Under the pieces are notes generated by a model. That model saw nothing but the letters and a program-made list of their open reading frames with translations. It did not search any database and was not told the DNA's origin. The position numbers and the translations under genes were made by a program. From Candidatus Saccharimonadota bacterium (GTDB lineage: Bacteria; Patescibacteriota; Saccharimonadia; Saccharimonadales; Saccharimonadaceae), in contig CAJPQK010000004.1 in assembly GCA_905372835.1 (NCBI GenBank), positions 1 to 7,415 on the forward strand: DNA of 7,415 nt. The letters run 5' to 3'. Shown piece after piece: positions 5,777-7,415 of this stretch (position 1 is its first letter; every line of letters begins with the position of its first letter).

Positions 5777-5821
5777 TAAAAAAATGGCACTTGGTGCAGA
5801 TCTTCCTCTGCTGCCAAGTGT
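5777..5821 (-). terminator. Intrinsic terminator of the HTH operon
   Basis: CACTTGG (5788-5794) pairs with CCAAGTG (5814-5820), and an inner stem GCAG (5796-5799) / CTGC (5808-5811) extends the hairpin. On the minus strand the stem is followed by ATTTTTTT, a classic uridine tract, 33 bases after the stop codon of the downstream HTH gene. On the plus strand it is followed by CGTTTT and could also weakly stop read-through from the IS5 remnant. Spacing and orientation make it the probable end of the two-gene HTH transcript. Confidence 0.7.
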
Positions 5822-5853
5822 CGTTTTCAATTCAATTATGCGCCTTTCGCGTC

Positions 5854-6162
5854 TTACCGTTTCCCGCCTCCCTTGTAATTCTCTTCCAGTATCCTTTCGA
5901 GATCTGAGGCCTTGTAAAGGATCTTTCCGGCAAACTGCGTGTAGGGGATAATCTTTCGGTCGCGATAGTCCTGCAAGGTACGGGGGCTGATGTAGAGTCG
6001 TTCACATACTTCTTTACCCGTGAGGAAATGCTCTCCACAGAAGAGTGGCCGGTGTGTCTCGGACACTTCCCGAATCCTTCCTCTTACTCGTTGCAAGGCT
6101 GAGATGACCACCTGCATCTCGCCTGCCTCTAAACTCAACTCTTGAATCGCTTCCATCATCAT
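5854..6162 (-). CDS. Small excisionase-like helix-turn-helix protein (downstream gene of pair)
   Basis: A 102-residue cytoplasmic DNA-binding protein. The first 40 residues form a charged amphipathic helix region (MQVVISALQRVRGRIREV). From about 47 to 95 comes a MerR-like winged HTH of the HTH_17/excisionase type: FLTGKEVCERLYISPRTLQ is the HTH, followed by YRDRKIIPYTQFAGKILYKASDLERIL as the wing. Proteins of this kind next to integrases in Bacteroides elements include the CTnDOT Xis2c/Xis2d factors, which help the integrase excise the element and act in its regulation; that role is inferred here. The ATG overlaps the stop of the upstream gene (ATGA, 6159-6162), indicating translational coupling; three ATG codons in a row leave the exact start open. 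It is intact although its probable partner integrase at 4011-5168 is dead. The terminator at 5777-5821 follows. Confidence 0.88.
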   Translation of the reverse strand: MMMEAIQELSLEAGEMQVVISALQRVRGRIREVSETHRPLFCGEHFLTGKEVCERLYISPRTLQDYRDRKIIPYTQFAGKILYKASDLERILEENYKGGGKR

Positions 6163-6449
6163 GCTTTCGTGTTTGTCGTTTTGTCAGACTTCACGCAGAG
6201 CAATCGCTCCACATCCTCCCGCTTGTAATAGCACTTGTGCCCGATCTGTGAGAAGGGTAGCACTCTTGTGTCTCGGTAGTGTTGCAAGGTGCGTTTGCTG
6301 ATGCCGAGTAGTCGGCAAACGTCCCCGTTATGCAACCAATCCGTGTGTTTGGATGGTTCTCCGAAAGCCTTCAGGCAACATTCCGCAAGGCTCAGTACCT
6401 CATCGCGCAGGCTCTGCCAATCGTCCTCTGTAATAATCAAATACTTCAT
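6159..6449 (-). CDS. Small excisionase-like helix-turn-helix protein (upstream gene of pair)
   Basis: A 96-residue paralog of the gene it overlaps. The N-terminal third is helical and acidic (MKYLIITEDDWQSLRDEVLSL). The HTH spans about 38-85: WLHNGDVCRLLGISKRTLQ then HYRDTRVLPFSQIGHKCYYKREDVERLL, matching the downstream protein position for position at DVC, IS-RTLQ, YRD, P-(Y/F)-(T/S)-Q and the YK--D-ER-L wing. The tail is short, polar and lysine-rich. It is the first gene of a two-gene operon with a recognisable promoter at 6503-6533 and a leader of about 45 bases. The family acts as excisionase or recombination-directionality factor and as element regulator; which of these applies cannot be decided from sequence. 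It is divergent from the VapE-type gene, so the region between may control both. Confidence 0.88.
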   Translation of the reverse strand: MKYLIITEDDWQSLRDEVLSLAECCLKAFGEPSKHTDWLHNGDVCRLLGISKRTLQHYRDTRVLPFSQIGHKCYYKREDVERLLCVKSDKTTNTKA

Positions 6450-6486
6450 GGTCTCATTTATTAGTTTTCTGGTTGGTGTTCAGGTT

Positions 6487-6571
6487 CTACTGTTTTCGGC
6501 GGCAAACTTAAATCGCACGCCAAACGCCGTCAACGCAATCAGGAACAGTAGGGATGCAAATGGAACAGTAG
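6487..6571. repeat. Three AACAGTAG sites flanking the HTH promoter
   Basis: AACAGTAG occurs on the plus strand at 6544-6551 and 6564-6571 (both preceded by GG, exactly 20 bases apart) and on the minus strand at 6487-6494. The inverted copy starts 50 bases from the nearer direct copy. The two direct copies lie just upstream of the -33 element and the inverted copy lies at the expected transcription start, so the promoter is bracketed. Spacings of 20 and 50 bases are close to whole DNA turns, as expected for a protein binding one face. This suggests operators, perhaps for the HTH proteins themselves. Confidence 0.55.
6503..6533 (-). promoter_or_regulatory. Bacteroides-type promoter of the HTH operon
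   Basis: On the minus strand, TAAGTTTG (6510-6503) matches the Bacteroides -7 consensus TAnnTTTG completely, and TTGA (6533-6530) stands at a spacing of 19 bases where TTTG is expected. The start of transcription would fall near 6496, giving a leader of about 45 bases before the ATG at 6449. The -33 box is imperfect (TTGA for TTTG). Confidence 0.6.
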
Positions 6572-6655
6572 AGAAATGGCTGGCGTAGCATGGATGCAGC
6601 AGCCGTTTATTCGGAAAACAACAGCAACTGAAAGCAGGTAACAGCCTGCGAATCA

Positions 6656-6673
6656 TTCCCCTTCCCCTTCCCC
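6656..6673 (+). repeat. Three tandem TTCCCC units
   Basis: TTCCCC is repeated three times at 6656-6673 and runs on as TTCCTTCC, a pure pyrimidine tract to 6680. The complementary strand is a GGGGAA repeat. It lies between the divergent genes, where a slippage-prone tract could alter promoter spacing, but three units is short and may mean nothing. Confidence 0.5.
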
Positions 6674-6769
6674 TTCCTTCCACTGCCATTCTGTCTTATC
6701 AGAGGGGGCGAATCTCTTCCTTGTAAAGCCTACTTTCTGAAGAAATCGGCCGCAAACAGATGCAACATT

Positions 6770-7415
6770 ATGCCGGACAACGCTGCATGCTTGGATGCCG
6801 GGGATGCTCATCACATCTTCACCCTCAAGAACTCATTCAAGCCCATTATGAAGAAACAGGCAGATAGAAGCAACATAAACACCAGCAAAACACCGAACAG
6901 TGGCGGACGCTCATCGAAGAACGGGGAGATCGAGGCCTACCTCTCTCAGCATTACGCATTCCGATACAACACCGTTTGGGGACGGGGACGGGTGGAATAT
7001 CGTGGCCGGGAGGACACCCGATTCGTAAAAGTCGGTAGCTATGAGATCAACACGCTGCGCCGCGAACTTGACAACGAGGCCGAGATCACGACCTCCCCAG
7101 ACAACCTCTACTCGATCATCGAAAGCAGCTTTTCGCCCCGTGTCAATCCCATACAGGCGTATTTCAAAGCCTTGCCCGCCGCTGCACTGGATGACCCAAA
7201 CGCACACGCCATCCGTGAGTTGGCCGACTGCGTCGTCGTCCGTAACTCAGAGAAATGGCTGCTGTACCTGACAAAATGGCTTGTGGCCGTAGTGGCCAAC
7301 GCGATGGACGACCACGCGTGTCGCAACCACACCTACCTGGTCTTAACCGGTGAACAGGGACGATTCAAGACGACGTTTCTCGACCTGCTTTGCCCGCCTA
7401 AGCTGCACGGCTACA
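6770..7415 (+). CDS. VapE-like P-loop protein, N-terminal part (3' end outside window)
   Basis: The frame stays open to the window edge, giving 215 residues from ATG 6770 or 189 from ATG 6848 (MKKQADRSN). The second start is plausible because the first 26 residues (MPDNAACLDAGDAHHIFTLK) look unlike a folded domain; no ribosome site decides it. A Ser/Asn/Lys-rich linker is followed by EIEAYLSQHYAFRYNTV, a small alpha/beta N-terminal region, then a helical part (NPIQAYFKALP, ADCVVVRNSEKWLLYLTKWLVAVVANAM). The Walker A loop follows, GEQGRFKTT (G194 to T202 from the first ATG) in the hydrophobic setting YLVLTGEQGRFKTTFLDLL. This matches virulence-associated protein E (VapE) ATPases of Bacteroidetes mobile elements, a superfamily-3-helicase/primase-like group normally of 350-450 residues or more. 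They sit between regulators and primase/mob genes and are presumed to act in element replication. Divergent from the HTH pair. The Walker B and C-terminal parts lie beyond the window. Confidence 0.82.
   Translation, partial: MPDNAACLDAGDAHHIFTLKNSFKPIMKKQADRSNINTSKTPNSGGRSSKNGEIEAYLSQHYAFRYNTVWGRGRVEYRGREDTRFVKVGSYEINTLRRELDNEAEITTSPDNLYSIIESSFSPRVNPIQAYFKALPAAALDDPNAHAIRELADCVVVRNSEKWLLYLTKWLVAVVANAMDDHACRNHTYLVLTGEQGRFKTTFLDLLCPPKLHGY

Larger units (their letters stand above)
6450..6769. other. 320-base divergent control region between HTH pair and VapE-type gene
   Basis: No gene is seen. The half next to the HTH genes carries their promoter (6503-6533) and three AACAGTAG copies. The middle has a pyrimidine tract with three tandem TTCCCC units (6656-6673), which on the other strand reads as a GGGGAA purine run. 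The frame of the VapE-type gene is open back to 6632 without an ATG before 6770, so this part could be coding only from a rare start codon. No clear plus-strand Bacteroides promoter was found for the VapE-type gene. Confidence 0.6.
4011..7415 (-). mobile_element. Remnant of a Bacteroides-type mobilizable/integrative element, incomplete at both ends
   Basis: The order integrase, pair of small excisionase-like HTH genes, VapE-type gene is a common module at one end of Bacteroidetes mobilizable or conjugative elements, usually followed by primase and mob genes. Here the integrase end is truncated at about 4011 and an IS5-family remnant separates integrase from HTH genes. The right end is outside the window, so whether mobilization genes survive is unknown. 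Grouping these genes as one element is inference from order and from their shared higher GC content. Confidence 0.6.

Noticed and set aside
1..7415. tRNA genes, CRISPR arrays, retron or diversity-generating elements, known riboswitches
   Set aside because: I looked for repeat-spacer arrays, reverse-transcriptase motifs, cloverleaf ends and common riboswitch cores and saw none. A covariance-model search would be needed for a firm negative.

Overview
The window looks like an accessory region of a Bacteroidales genome (Bacteroides, Parabacteroides, Porphyromonas, Prevotella or Tannerella type; the genus cannot be fixed from the sequence). The reasons are two Bacteroidetes-style tyrosine recombinases that lack the first active-site arginine, a tandem pair of small excisionase-like helix-turn-helix genes beside a VapE-type gene, a Bacteroides-type promoter (TTGA, 19 bases, TAAGTTTG), and little sign of classical Shine-Dalgarno sequences. 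It is a patchwork of mobile-element pieces in different stages of decay around one AT-rich sugar transporter gene.

Layout. (1) 3-662 (+): catalytic half of a tyrosine recombinase that enters from outside the window and keeps all its C-terminal catalytic residues. (2) 663-1127: no gene, but a strong hairpin and a repeated 10-mer. (3) 1130-2241: an IS630-family insertion sequence, with imperfect terminal inverted repeats and a TA target duplication. Its transposase, on the minus strand, is dead through two frameshifts and two stop codons, yet still shows a DD34E catalytic pattern. (4) 2286-2483 (+): the stub of an XRE-type repressor. (5) 2796-4004 (+): an apparently intact 12-helix FHS/GluP-type sugar:proton symporter. 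(6) 4011-5168 (-): a second tyrosine recombinase, broken by a nonsense codon and then cut off just before the nucleophilic tyrosine, within a few bases of the transporter stop. (7) 5169-5445: no gene, but a dense set of interleaved inverted repeats. (8) 5446-5770 (+): an internally deleted IS5-family transposase remnant. (9) 5854-6449 (-): two overlapping small HTH genes with a terminator behind them and a recognisable promoter in front, flanked by three copies of an AACAGTAG motif. (10) 6770-7415 (+): the N-terminal part of a VapE-like P-loop protein that runs out of the window.

How it fits together. Regions 6-10 read as one end of a Bacteroides-type mobilizable or integrative element: integrase, excisionase-like regulators, then a VapE/primase-type replication gene. 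An IS5-family copy landed between integrase and regulators, and the integrase end was lost. That element should no longer move by itself unless another integrase acts in trans. The integrase in region 1 belongs to a different recombinase lineage and probably marks the end of a second element. I see no convincing new system; the most interesting leads are the repeat architecture at the HTH promoter, the junction between transporter and truncated integrase, and the reconstructable IS630 element.
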